Shown: piece after piece, positions 23,943 through 35,335 of the stretch
Numbering within the stretch: the stretch's first letter is position 1
Layout: each line of letters starts with the position of its first letter
Assembly: GCA_917880885.1 (NCBI GenBank)
Contig: OU862908.1
Location: 56,999,819 to 57,063,818, forward strand
Reading direction: 5' to 3'
DNA: 64,000 bases
From: Limnephilus marmoratus
Lineage: Eukaryota; Arthropoda; Insecta; Trichoptera; Limnephilidae
Made by a program: the position numbers and the translations under genes
The notes under the pieces: generated by a model
Database searches by the model: none
Seen by the model: only the letters and a program-made list of their open reading frames with translations
Told to the model about the DNA's origin: nothing

Positions 23943-25020
23943 ACCCCCTCCCAAATTGAAATGCTATATGTGATATCCCCAAAATAGCTAGTTACATATA
24001 TTCAGAAAAATGATTTTTTAAATCCTCAAGGATGCGCTGGCATTTAAGAGGTTAATCGTCACTATGCAAACGGGATGGGGATTTATAGTCAGGCAAGTGT
24101 AAGAGAGACAGAATGCGTGCTAAATTGGCTAGAACCATGGACATATGAATATATCTGGACCTACCCTAAGTGATAAAAACATATTATTTCCCCCTCCCCA
24201 TGGAACCGGCTATAGCTCCGCCTTGGCGCCAGCTCGCTCCATGGGGAGGGGAGAGAGCCACGCTTGAATCTAAAATATGTGACGTCATCATTCTTGTAGT
24301 GACCAGCGCGGAACTAACGTCCATACGTTTTACGAAATAACACGCCAAAAACGGCAGCTTACGCTATACTTTATAGGTACATATTATATGGACATAGCGA
24401 ATGTGGGCGGTTCTCCAGTGTCCTCGTCGCTGGTTACAGGGGTAAGTAAATTATGAAACATTTGTAAAAGTGTCTTAACTAAACACGGCAACAAAATATT
24501 GCTATGTGAATTGGGGCGAATGTTTTCAGGGCAAGCATTTGGCCTTAGCAAATATGTTATTAACGTGGCAAGCAATTCGCGCTCCCATGTAAAAAGGTCT
24601 ATTCATTCAAAGCAGATTTTGCTTTTAAGAACTAAATGGTGATATTATAATGCGAGATGCCTATATACTGTCAGATTGATTTTTTAACGAATCACAGTAT
24701 CTTTCCTCTCTTCGCCCCCCATAGTTTGGTTTTACCCCTCTTCTGTATCTTCTGGTCTATTCATTCTGATGTCTATGGCTAGAACCAAAAAGTAATAATT
24801 CAGTGGCGACATTGGTTTTCATCAAATCTACATGGACGGCATTTCTAGAGTGTATTATCAATTTAGTGAAAGTAATAAACAACGAAAGCAGTTTTTTTAA
24901 TATATATTTATTTTTGATACAAATCGAGTTTTCACATTTTTCTTGGAATCTTTCTTGCTTCATTATATCAGCTAACCATTTACTGATACATCCGATCTTG
25001 CACAATTTTTAGTGAGAGTG
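23943..25020. other. Repeat debris with a short inverted repeat
   Basis: No gene. A short inverted repeat, 'cccctccccatgga' at about 24191 and 'tccatggggagggg' at about 24237, flanks a 32-base loop. The phrase 'tgctaaattggctagaacca' near 24117 resembles 'atgctaaatggtctagaacc' near 38092, so both regions may hold an unrecognised dispersed repeat. Confidence 0.4.
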
Positions 25021-25024
25021 TTAA

Positions 25025-25250
25025 GGATCATACAAAAGCTGGTGTGGGGCAATAAGGATCATACAACATTGTCATAAGGCTGGTGTGGGGCAATAAGGAT
25101 CATACAACATTGTCATAAAGCTGGTGTGGGGCAATAAGGATCATACAACATTGTCATAAAGCTGGTGTGGGGCAATAAGGATCATGCAATATGTCATAAA
25201 GCTTATGTGGAGTGTCAAGGACCGCATAACATATGTTATAAAGCCCAAAA
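25025..25250 (+). repeat. 41-bp tandem repeat, about five units
   Basis: Units 'gctggtgtggggcaataagg' plus 'atcatacaacattgtcataa' start at 25038, 25079, 25120 and 25161, and a diverged unit at 25201. The period is 41 bases. The first three units are almost identical; the last ones decay. Confidence 0.9.
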
Positions 25251-25395
25251 GGATCATGAATGATTGCATTGAATTGCAAGCTTGAATGGAGATTTAAGGG
25301 TATACCTAGTAACATAAAAGAATTCATAATCTGCTCTTTCATAGATAGTGCTAATTCAATTATTTTAGGAATAAACACTTTTTGCAAGTTATACT

Positions 25396-26080
25396 TTAAC
25401 CCCTCCGCAACGTAAGCAGATATAAGCGTTAAAAATAGGACAGCAGTCAAGTACAATAAGCGTGTTTATACGTCAGAGCGTGTGTTTCCATAGAAATCGT
25501 TCTAACTCCGTTATTGTTTTAGTTACATCCCTAAAACAAAAAAAGGTCGATAGTAGATCACGCTGCACATCCCTATCAAGTTGTCTATGGAAATACATAA
25601 CAGGAATCAGCTGTCAGTCATGTAGTTGACAAAAATATTTACCCGCGCAAATTTGCTACCGGCAGCTCCACCGCGCTCCACATTTTAAATTTTTATTAAA
25701 TATTTTTATATGAAATGATAAAAAAGTGACAAAAGTGTTTATTACACACATACATACAACAGAATAAATATTGTTGTTTACATAATCTGTGATTTTAGTA
25801 CCGTTTTCACATAAAAACATCACGTGAGTCATTTTTACCTATTTTTAATGTTTGCGTTCTAAATTTTAATATTTACAAATGCTAATATTTATTTGTAATA
25901 TAATAATTTGAAAGCCTATTTTGTAACCTTTTTAAAACAGTTTTTACTATTCGGCTACGTTCAGAAATGTTTCATTTATAGAGCTTTAATTGTGTAGCGG
26001 TAATAACAAAAAGTTTTCGTAAAATGTCATTTTGTTAGAGACACCAAAAGCCAATATTCTCGAAAATTCGGAGGGGTTAA
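25396..26080 (-). mobile_element. TTAA-flanked piggyBac-like MITE, copy 2
   Basis: Inverted relative to the copies at 852 and 47416. It has intact TTAA at both ends (25396-25399 and 26077-26080) and matching termini CCCCTCCG on each side. This copy therefore shows the terminal inverted repeats most clearly. The body carries the complement of 'aagctctataaatgaaac'. No coding capacity. Confidence 0.8.
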
Positions 26081-27192
26081 AATATTAAGATGAATTATTT
26101 GTTTGCGCCTGTAAATAAGCAATATTAATTTGAAATCATAGTTTTGTCCGTATAAAAACTCAATTCTTTCAAGAAAGGCACACGAATACAAAACTATTAT
26201 CACCGATACAATATTGTATTTGTACGTACGTGCCTACGTACGGGCACAAACAAATAATATGTAATTCATCTTAATATTTTGAAGCATAAACTTGCAAAAA
26301 AAAAAATTATCCTAAAATAATTAAGTTAGCGCCATCTATGAAAGAGCAGTTTATGAATTCATTTAAGCACGTACATACACACCCTTAAAAATTGCCCAAT
26401 ATATCAAAAAGTTTGTGAGATTGTTGTATCGCCTATAAGAAATCTAATTGGACAAGATAGGACATATTTTCAAAGGAAATCACAAGCTTTCGAATGGGTA
26501 TGAAGAAGAATTTTGAAAAATAAATATGTAAAACTGTTAAAAGCACAATAATAATAATAATTATATCATTATATAATATTGGAACATGCATAAATTTCAA
26601 CATACATAATATAATAAATAACATTTAAGCTTCATATTTAATCTGTCAACACATACTTAGTATAATGCGGTGTATAATAATATATAGGTACTATATCCTT
26701 CAAATCTTATTCCATCGTATATGGTCCATCATTGATTACCCGTAAATCCAATTCTTCCTCTCCATCTAGAGAACTCCTCTAAAAAATATTCAAGCTATAC
26801 AATTATGAAGAATTAGGATTACTACTTACGGCAAAGGTTATTTCAATGCTGGGGAATCATTTTGCAAATCCTATATCACTTACTTTGAAAAGGCAATTCA
26901 GAATTTCAGCTTTACAAGCATTATCGACTTATGCATAAGTTTCTAGCGTGCTAGTGTGTTTGACTATAGTAGAAAATTATATATTCTCAATGGAAGCTTT
27001 CGAAATAAACTTGAAAAATATTAAACAGCATATTTATCACCATTTAAACATACATATTATCTTGGAATTATACAGTCTAGTAAAGGGTTAAGTATTTAAA
27101 TGTACATACATGAACAAACATCTTTTAATTTTGTTACTTATTAATTTTTTATGACAACTTTACAACTTTAACCACTCGATCAAAGGCTTTGC
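26081..27192. other. Intergenic DNA, no supported gene
   Basis: A/T-rich, with an (aat)n-like stretch near 26549. No frame with recognisable motifs. Phrases such as 'aattaagttagcgccatct' near 26320 and 'aattaaattggcgccatctg' near 28528 are similar, suggesting an old dispersed repeat. Confidence 0.4.
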
Positions 27193-27573
27193 TTAACCCG
27201 ACATTTGCCGTTCGTGCACCGGTGTGTTTGAGATTTTACACGCGATTTTGACCCTTATGTATAAAGAAAGTGTATGAAGAACACGGTCAGAATCGCTTGC
27301 TCTATTATCGCTCCTTACCATAGAGAAAACCGCAATGCACCTGGCCACTACAAATAATTTATATTAATAATTTACCGGAGCGCGGGAATGTGCGCAGTTC
27401 TTGCGCATGCGCGGGAAAAATTCCTTCATCTACGATTTTGACCCTTCTATGTACAAAATTTGTGAAGGACAGTGTCAAGAATCGCTGGACACGAAATGTC
27501 ATTGGGTGTCATGGATGCCGCGTCGTAATTGGTGGTGCTTTTTGCTGGCCTACCCTGGCAAACAACAGGTTAA
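27193..27573 (+). mobile_element. Second TTAA-flanked MITE family, copy 1
   Basis: A 381-base element bounded by TTAA, starting CCCGACATTTGCC and ending 'ggcaaacaacagg'. The ends are short imperfect inverted repeats (TTGCC near one end, GGCAA near the other). It matches 41921-42297 over its full length, including 'cgttcgtgcaccggtgtgtt' and 'cggagcgcgggaatgtgcgc'. No transposase is present. This is a different family from the CCCCTCCG elements but uses the same target. Confidence 0.7.
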
Positions 27574-28660
27574 CCATTAGGGGCCAGAGCCCTGCTTTTG
27601 CAGTGTTGAAGAATCGTGCCCATGCATGGTACAAAGCACTGCAATTGCAGTGTTGACCCTGTACATTGATTTTGGCTTTAGATATTACCCCTACATAATG
27701 GGTTAGTAAAAGACAAAAATAAAAATTGAATTTTATTTATTGAGTGGTAAAGATTTCCGATTTTAGATTCAACCTTGCTCATTTCAAAAATCATACTTCC
27801 TAAACTGCTTACTGTAGTTTAGAGCAAATGAATTCACTCATATTTCACAGTTTATCCAATATTTTTAGGTTTTATAAAAAATAATAAATTCATACAAATC
27901 ACCTAACCACAGCTATCCAAATTTGGGTAGCCGTGAGTTAAAAACGAGCTCGAGTGGTTAAAATCGTGTCAAAAATGTCATGTGTGCATTGGGTAAACTC
28001 AACATTTTACAGTTATAGTTTTGAATATTCAAAAAAAGTTGGGGTAAAAATGGATATGAAAATTTATCATTATTAAAATGAACTCTTAATTTTATTAGAG
28101 AAATAAATCAGAAAATAAAATTTAATTTAAGCAGTCCCAAGGAAGGATGGAAGAATTTACTAAAGTTAATTGAAATTGTTAAAGTTAATTATCAATGGTG
28201 TCACATACTTCCCTAGTCTTCAATTCCAAAGATTTGCATTATTCTAAAGTATGAAAATAGTACATTATTTTTAAATATTTTTTTATTGAAAGATGTGAAG
28301 AAAAGTCAATATTTGAAAAAAAAAAAAGCGTTCATATTAATTTAATTTAAGACGGAACTAAAGTTTTAATGTACCCATTCACAGATGGCGCCTATTTAAT
28401 TATTTTAGGTTAAAACACTCTTCCAAGTTACTCTATATGGTTAATAAATTTTTTGCGCCTGTATTGTTGCCAATATGAATAAATAGTTTTGTCCATAACA
28501 TGCAAAAAGTGTTTTAACCTAAAATAATTAAATTGGCGCCATCTGTGAATGCGTAGATTATAACGTAGGTTCCGTTCAAGACATAATTATTACATTGTAA
28601 AAGTGTATTTACTGGAAAATTAAAACAAACTCAAAATCCGTCAAGAATTGGTAAGACTTT
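27574..28660. other. Intergenic DNA, no supported gene
   Basis: A/T-rich spacer without a supported gene. 'aattattttaggttaaaac' near 28397 and its near complement 'gttttaacctaaaataatta' near 28510 form a loose inverted repeat about 170 bases across, possibly another small MITE. Confidence 0.4.
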
Positions 28661-28955
28661 CAGCCGAGCGATTCTAAGTATCACAAAAGTGTGAGATTGA
28701 GATCTCCTGACGGACGAGATCTCCTGTCAGATTTGTGTGATTTTCTATGACTGTTGTTTGCTTTTTCCATGGGCCAATGTCAGATTTCAAACTGTGAACT
28801 GTCACATATTTTAGTTTAGATCGTTAAATCGACGAAGCTGGCCTGATACCCATAGAAAAAGCAAATAACAGCCATAGAAAATCACACAAGTCTGGCAGGA
28901 GATCTCGTCAGTCAGGAGATCTCAATCTCACAAAAGATATAGAATCGCTCGGCAG
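28661..28955. mobile_element. CAGCCGAG-type palindromic MITE, copy 3
   Basis: About 295 bases from 'cagccgagcgattctaag' to 'agaatcgctcggcag'. The inverted arms contain 'gagatctcctgtcag' and 'aaaatcacacaagtctggc'. The flanking inner pair 'ctttttccatgggcc' and 'cccatagaaaaagcaaataa' agrees with copy 1. No coding sequence. Confidence 0.75.
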
Positions 28956-29740
28956 ATTTTGTAAATTATCTCATGTTTTTATTATTGAAAGTGCTTGACT
29001 GTGGATGTATGTGGTAAATAAAATAAAGTCGTGTGTCAGAATACATAGAAATGTGTAGTGTTAGATTTGCGTAAGAAATTACTATAATTAAAAGTGATAC
29101 ATTGTCTATCAAAGCAAATGTATTATTATTATGTAGGTGTATTGTTTAGTACTATTGAAAAAGAAAGGAAGGAATCTTATTAATTTGTGCTATTCAATTA
29201 AAATTAATTTGAAATTTTGTAACTCACTTAAAAAAATGTTGTAGATTCATAATAATAGTTATTATCGATCAAAATGGCGTTAATTTTTTGAGGTTATGTA
29301 AATTCGTCACAGCTAATTCACATCAATTTATAGTACTGAGTCTAAATATTTACTTTAGGACCGGCCTCTGGCTATATTGTAAATTTTAAAACTGTGCATT
29401 AAAAATAAAAAAGAAAGAATATATCACATCGATTTCAGGAACAAACCTTCAGTATTAATTTGTGCTAATTTTACATTAATAACTTTAAGTTAACATGTTT
29501 TGCAACCGAATAAACTAAAAACTTCTTTATGAAACTTTTAATTAATATTGTAACGCTGGCACCACTCACGGGCAAACATTGTTCAAAATAATTGCACTTG
29601 AGCTCAAATTAAGTGTAATATATCAATATAAAGTGACACTTCTTTAACGGGAAAACCTTATATGTGGGATAAATTGGGCCATTCAGTCTTCAAAGGACCG
29701 AAAAACCAAAATTCTTAAGCACAAAATGCTGAAGATGCTA
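28956..29740. other. Intergenic DNA, no supported gene
   Basis: A/T-rich DNA with no recognisable exon, repeat or RNA gene. Nothing to report. Confidence 0.45.
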
Positions 29741-30090
29741 GCCTCCGTGGTTCAGGGGTAAAACTCTCGATTTGCGTGTGCAAATACATTTTATTTGATC
29801 AATTTGTGATATTAACAATTAATTAATTAAAAATAATATATAGTACATTTGCGGCACGTTCCAGAGTGGAAGATACTCTCAGTATCACCCAGGTGTAAGA
29901 CCACCATTCAGAATTGAAACATTGCTTGAAATGACCAAATCTGAATAGCCAGGTACTTCCCCACCTTCCTGTTCCACATCTCCTTTCCCTCCCTCCCCAC
30001 TACCATCAGCTTCACAACATACTCCAATTGGGGATGCCATAGTCTCAATGGCTCCAGACGGGAGCAGATGGGACTCAAAAATTCATTCAA
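29741..30090 (+). mobile_element. tRNA-headed SINE, copy 2
   Basis: The head 'gcctccgtggttcagggg' is tRNA-like, though the B box is poor here. The body carries 'gtaagaccaccattcagaat', 'aatagccaggtacttcccc', 'acaacatactccaattgggg' and 'ggctccagacgggag'. It aligns with 12957-13290 along its length. Confidence 0.65.
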
Positions 30091-31471
30091 AGAGATTTGT
30101 ATAAAATACATATTTTTTTAAATTGAAAACTTTTTAAGAGGGAACTTCTTAACAGGGTTTTACTGCATTCTTGGGTTGGGCATTGAGATCAATAGAGTAT
30201 GAATCCATTAATTTAGTTATTATTTGGCTTCAGGAGGCCAACAACATTGACTCTTTCATATTGTTGTATAAATTGGAGACAATATTAATTTTGCAGTTAG
30301 GCCAAGCTTTGTTCAACTTTGGCCCATACAAGTGGAGCCAGCCTTACAAGTAAAGCTATGATTAACATTGAAGTGATAATATATACTATAACAAGCATTG
30401 GAATGTTCAATGACCATTAAATAGTTAACAAAGTCAAAATGACTTAACTCTAAAAATCATAAATATTATAAAATATATAATTTCTAATCAAACTTCACTA
30501 AATCTCATAAGGTTTAAATGTATATAACTAGAAATAGGTAAGTACTCCACATGTACATAAATTTAATTAAATACTTTTGCTACCTTGAGGTCAGGTCAAA
30601 TAAAACTTATTTTAAAAGGTACCGTAATTAACAATAAGGTTTTAATAAATACCCCAACTAAAGACACCTCAGTTTAGATTGATTAATATTTTTTACTAAT
30701 TATGGCAAATAAAGAAAAAAAGGTGACCATTACGGAGTGTTTTTAATTATTAACAGATAACATTATAATACTGAAATAAACAACCAAAATGTTGAAAAGC
30801 GGAAAGTTGAAAACCAATTTAAATAAGAAATAGTGTCTAATTTAAAACAAGAACTTGCATGGTATACCTTTTGCTTGTAACAGGAGACACTTGTGATGAT
30901 TCAAATTTCTTTAAATCTAAGTGGCCAAAATATTTAGTGACTATGTGCATAGGTATCTAGTTGCTGTCATTTAATGGTATACCTATGTAGTTATTTTTTC
31001 TAATGCAATTAAGTTACAATAACCAATTTACAAACATAACACATTGATACCTTGTAAATTTTTCTATACGATATAGTTAAATTGAGCTACAAATAATGTG
31101 TGCCGCAGAGGACAAAAAATTTCACTAGTGATTTTCCACAACCAAATATTTGAATTTGAGATAGTTTTATGAAGGATAAACAGCAGATCAATGTGAACTA
31201 CATAAAGAACTCCACATGTTTCGTAGTTGTGCTTTAAATTATACAAAACAGTAACAGACAGATGGGTATATTGTTTTGACTTTGTGAGGACGTGAACGGA
31301 TTGACATCCAATTTAGATGCTTGCCATGGAGTTCGAATTTATGAAAAAAAAATTAACTTCTTAAGTTCGCTTTTGTAAATTGTTAGCAGAAGAAGTACTT
31401 TATGTAGGGCACATTGAGATATGCAAGATGATTTTTAAAGTGATATTTACAATGTTAATTAAATGCAATAC
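30091..31471. other. Intergenic DNA, no supported gene
   Basis: A/T-rich sequence with no recognisable gene. Three frames of 60 codons are open by chance. The mariner target site lies at its right edge. Confidence 0.45.
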
Positions 31472-31473
31472 TA

Positions 31474-32423
31474 TGAGGGTAGGCTGAAAATTAATGCACA
31501 CATGCTTGTACAGCGCAAACAAAGTGACCTTCAGAAGCCCACCAGGTGGAATGTGGAAGTGAAATTTCCACTCTAAATGCATGGACAGGTTTGAGCTAAT
31601 TGAATTAACAGTGTATTTTAAGAAACGGAAGTATGGAGACGTGTTCTGGTGCTATGTCAACACAAGTTAAATAGCATACTGTTATTGAATTTTTAACTGC
31701 TGAAAAAGTGACTCCTACTGAGATTCATCGTCATTTCAAGGATGTTTATGGTGACGATGCTATTGATAGGTCTACTGTAAATCGATGGTTAATAAAATGT
31801 CATGATTGCAAGCCTGGAAAAGCCATAATTGTTGATGAAACACGCAGCAGACATCCAATCACGATCACAGACGATAAACATCGCAAACTTGTTGACGATT
31901 TGATTCAAAATGACCGGAGAATCACTCAAAAGCTCATCACAAACCATATTGGAATATCCAATAAAAGTGTCAGCTTCATTATTGAACAATTGGGATACTG
32001 TAAAATCTGTGCACGATGGGTACCACGCCGTGTCTCAGATGAGAACAAACACGCAATTGCAGAGGCTCTGCGAAACATGACGTTTGAACGGATTCCACAC
32101 CCTCCTCACTCCCCTGATCTTGCACCTTGCGATTTTTGTTTTTTCCTCTACTCAAGAGAGACCTCAAGGGTAATCATTACACCTCGGACGATGAGGTGAA
32201 GGCAGCTCTCAAATCAGAAGAATTTTTAAGTGAAGGAATTAAAAACTTGTTACACATTGGGAGAAATGTATAAGACTTAACGGTGAATATGTTGAAAAAT
32301 AAATACATATGTGTATGATTTTGAAGTAAGAATTGTACTTTTTTGTACTTTTTGTCCAATCTTGCTATTTGTTTTTGTTTGTGCTCTACAAGCATGTGTG
32401 CATTACTTTTTAGCCTACCCTCG
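31474..32423 (+). mobile_element. Internally deleted mariner-type transposon
   Basis: A 950-base element with terminal inverted repeats. The left end reads 'gagggtaggctgaaaattaa' followed by 'tgcacacatgcttgta'. The right end is the complement of 'cgagggtaggctaaaaagta' followed by the same 'atgcacacatgcttgta'. A TA lies before the left end (31472-31473); the right flank is AA, probably a mutated TA. Intact mariners are about 1.3 kb, so some 350-450 bases are missing from the middle. Confidence 0.85.
31634..32273 (+). pseudogene. Broken mariner transposase
   Basis: Reading starts at ATG 31634. An in-frame TAG occurs at 31673-31675, after which the frame continues through the two helix-turn-helix DNA-binding domains ('VTPTEIHRHFKDVYG', 'DRSTVNRWL', 'RRITQKLITNHIGIS'). 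A deletion then joins 'AIAEALRNMTF' to 'HPPHSPDLAPCDF'. The first two catalytic aspartates of the DD34D triad are therefore gone and only the third (in SPDLAP) remains. A frameshift near 32143 moves the C-terminal part ('SDDEVKAALKSEEFL') to another frame, ending at TAA 32271-32273. It cannot encode an active enzyme. Confidence 0.85.
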
Positions 32424-33249
32424 AATTGTAAGATGATTCTGAAAGTTGAACAAGATGGTAAAAATATTATATTCAAGATTTGATAATGGCACAATAGGCA
32501 CCTCACCGATAACTCCATTCTAACCTCTCTCTCTTTCTCTAAAACCAGGCTTGTAACAGAAAGAGAAGTTTCAATGGAGCTCTCAGTAACAGGACACTAT
32601 TTGACATTCTGACTAGTAGACAGTCTTTGATTTTGAATATACAGGATGTTGCTAATTATATATAAAAACAAAATTGAGCCCAATAATATGAAGAGTGAAA
32701 CACTGAAAAGACAAAATATATTCTAACGGTGGATAGAGGATGGTTCGGTTAAACATGTATTTTGAACACTTCTCTGAAAATGAACTGTTATTGAGAGAAG
32801 ACATTTCAAAAGACAAGAGATCAATTTCAGAAATAATTGCGACATCTTTGGTACTACAAGGGCCAATTTTACATTATTTTGAAATCGATTAATTTATTTT
32901 TATAACAATAGAATTTTTTTTTAAATCATAAGTTACCAGATGATTTCACTGCTGTTAACAGTTTTGGGTTGCTTAAAATATATTGATGTTGTCTTTCCAT
33001 ATTTCATTGACTAGTAGAACTTTCTAGAAAACACCCAAAAATTTTAAATGAGATTCGGTTTGGCGAGTCAATAAGGTAACATTTTAGTGAATCTTATTAT
33101 TATAAAGAACATAAAATAATTCAGTTAAATGACATGATTTTTCCCTCTTCAAAATTTAAGAACAATTTTTTCGACTATTTCTAGACATTTTGATTATCAG
33201 TTACTTACACAGCATTTTAATGACATAATGCTATGCATACAAAATCTTG
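32424..33249. other. Intergenic DNA, no supported gene
   Basis: A/T-rich spacer between the mariner and a TTAA-flanked MITE. No motif-bearing frame seen. Confidence 0.45.
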
Positions 33250-33807
33250 TTAACCCCTCAGGCTAATTTGTTCGCTTTTCGGAACAACTCATATAGGTCT
33301 CATATAAATCGTTGTGTCTTCTTTACAATCATGGTAGGAAATAGATCTAAACGGTGTTAGAAAGAGAAAACATCACGCTTTATATTAAAATCTAAAAGTT
33401 AACCACAAAATAATTAAAATTAACATTTTATGAAATCAAAGTTTCCAATCCATTTGGAAAAAAAAATTATGAAACTTTGGGAACCTTTTATTAATTATGT
33501 TTACATGAAATTACAAAAAAGTGTGTTGAAGATAAAGTTTGAATTAGGTACATTATGTTTATTTATTATCAGTAATTTTTGTTAGAAAAACGTAGGGTGA
33601 GCCATTTTTAAAACTTTATGTTTGCATTCAAAATTATTACATTTTAAAAATTATATATTTATTTCGAATTATAATATTTCAAAATAATCTTACAAAAACC
33701 TTTTTTAGTGTTTGGATGCGTTCAGAAATATTCCTTATTTGGATTGTATTGCAAAGCGGAAATATTTTAACCTTCTGACAAAATAGGCACGAGGCCTGAG
33801 GGGTTAT
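33250..33807. mobile_element. TTAA-flanked piggyBac-like MITE, diverged copy 3
   Basis: Starts TTAA-CCCCTCAGGC and ends GCCTGAGGGG-TTAT, the right target being one base from TTAA. The internal blocks 'tttgcattcaaaattatt' and 'tgcgttcagaaatattcc' resemble those of the other copies. About 558 bases, non-coding. Confidence 0.65.
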
Positions 33808-34122
33808 TTAACAATTTTTAGAGATTCTTTCCTATCTTCCTGTCTTTAATACTATAGTGCTCATTCACACAACATGGTTTCATTTGATTACTTGGTTCAA
33901 CTTTTTCACTGTATTCGTCTAAAACCAAGATATTCTATAGTAGGTAGTGAAATGTATATCAATAGCTTGAAGCCAAGACATTGTATACCCGAAAACCATT
34001 ATTTCGAGAACGTCAACATCATCTCGGTGCTATGTCCTAGAAAGAGATTCGGTCTCCTCCACAAATGCCTCCTCACAAGAGTGCACCGGTCTGTTGGGTG
34101 TAAAGATAGGAGAACTACATCA

Positions 34123-34235
34123 CCACCGTGTTGTACAGCTCTGTGAGGCAGGTTAACGTAAGGACTTGAGGTAATCCAACCGCTTTCCCGGTTGGATTAC
34201 CTTAACCTGCCTCACAGAGCTGTACAACAGGGTGG
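34123..34235. repeat. Near-perfect long hairpin with nested inner hairpin
   Basis: The left arm (34123-34155) contains 'gttgtacagctctgtgaggc' and the right arm (34203-34235) is its reverse complement over 33 bases with one mismatch. Inside, 'ggtaatccaacc' (34170) pairs with 'ggttggattacc' (34190) across an 8-base loop. The whole forms a cruciform of about 113 bases. No reading frame runs through it and no second copy was noticed. Confidence 0.85.
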
Positions 34236-35335
34236 CGACGGGATTTATTAATGTGCGTCTTGAAGAAGTCCGATTATATAAAGGAGGAAAAACAGATACC
34301 GGTAGCTTGATCCACTTGCGAGCTGTCTTACCCAAAAACGAGTTGGAGAAATAACCCATTCTTATCAAGTACGTTTTAAGATTTTCACGGCCAAAAGTAT
34401 TTGTTATTTGTGCTGTGTCGCGCTACCTCCTTCTTTAGCCTTTAAAACACGGCACAATACCCCAAAAACAAATAATGAACATTCTTATCAAGACGACATC
34501 AACTGTGAAAGGGTGTTCCACTCGTGGCACTGGTGCACGTGCTGCGGTCTTTCGTCATTCTCCGCCTTCTGTCCTCAATCCTCCCCGTCCTACATTGTTG
34601 GATTAGGCGAGGTAGTGTCAATTAGGGTTTGTTATTGCAAGAGGTTATAAAAATACAACAAAATGACTGAATTGTTTGAACACAGAATATGATTTGGACG
34701 GAATCAGCGAAAAAGCAATTTCAGTAAAATTACCGTATTGTGTGAACGAACATTAGTAATGCTGGACATAATAATGTGTACAGCACAAATTCTTCGGGGG
34801 AAACAAGTTTAGGAAAAAGATGAACTAAAATTTTGTAACGTGAAAAAAAAACAGCCAAATTACAAAACAAAAAAATTGGAACTTTGGTTTACGAATCTGT
34901 ATGTCTTATTAAAAATTCATTATGATTTTGTGAACCACCTTTTAAGTTAAATGATACACAAAAGTTACAATAATGAAGTCATATGCCTACTTAACAATAA
35001 ATACAATGGATTTACAAGAAAGAAGTACATAAATATGTGATCATTTACACTTAAATTTGAATAACAAAATTTGGTGTAATAATATTATTCTTGACTTAAG
35101 CACCTATGATTGTGTCAAATGTAAATATGTTAACGGCTAATTTAAGTGCGTCGTTTGCAATAATTTAAATTTAAAATTTCATAAAAGTTTAAATAGAGAT
35201 TTGTTTATCACTTCACTGTCCATCATACTACTAAAATCATCGTCAGTTCACTGTGCGAGGATGATGGCTCCACTGTTGGTGAAGATATGACACTTGGTGG
35301 AACCATCCGGTAACGTGGCGTGCGCTGGAATCTTT
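34236..35335. other. 3' flank of ZUP1
   Basis: Downstream (in gene sense) of the ZUP1 stop codon, presumably including its 3' UTR. A partial copy of the hairpin MITE family lies at 34400-34477 ('gctgtgtcgcgctacctcct' to 'aaacacggcacaatacccc'). A minus-strand AATAAA is at about 34242-34247, inside the right side of the cruciform's flank; the real poly(A) site is unknown. Confidence 0.45.

Noticed and set aside
25025..25250. CRISPR array
   Set aside because: The repeat units are contiguous without unique spacers and the DNA is eukaryotic.
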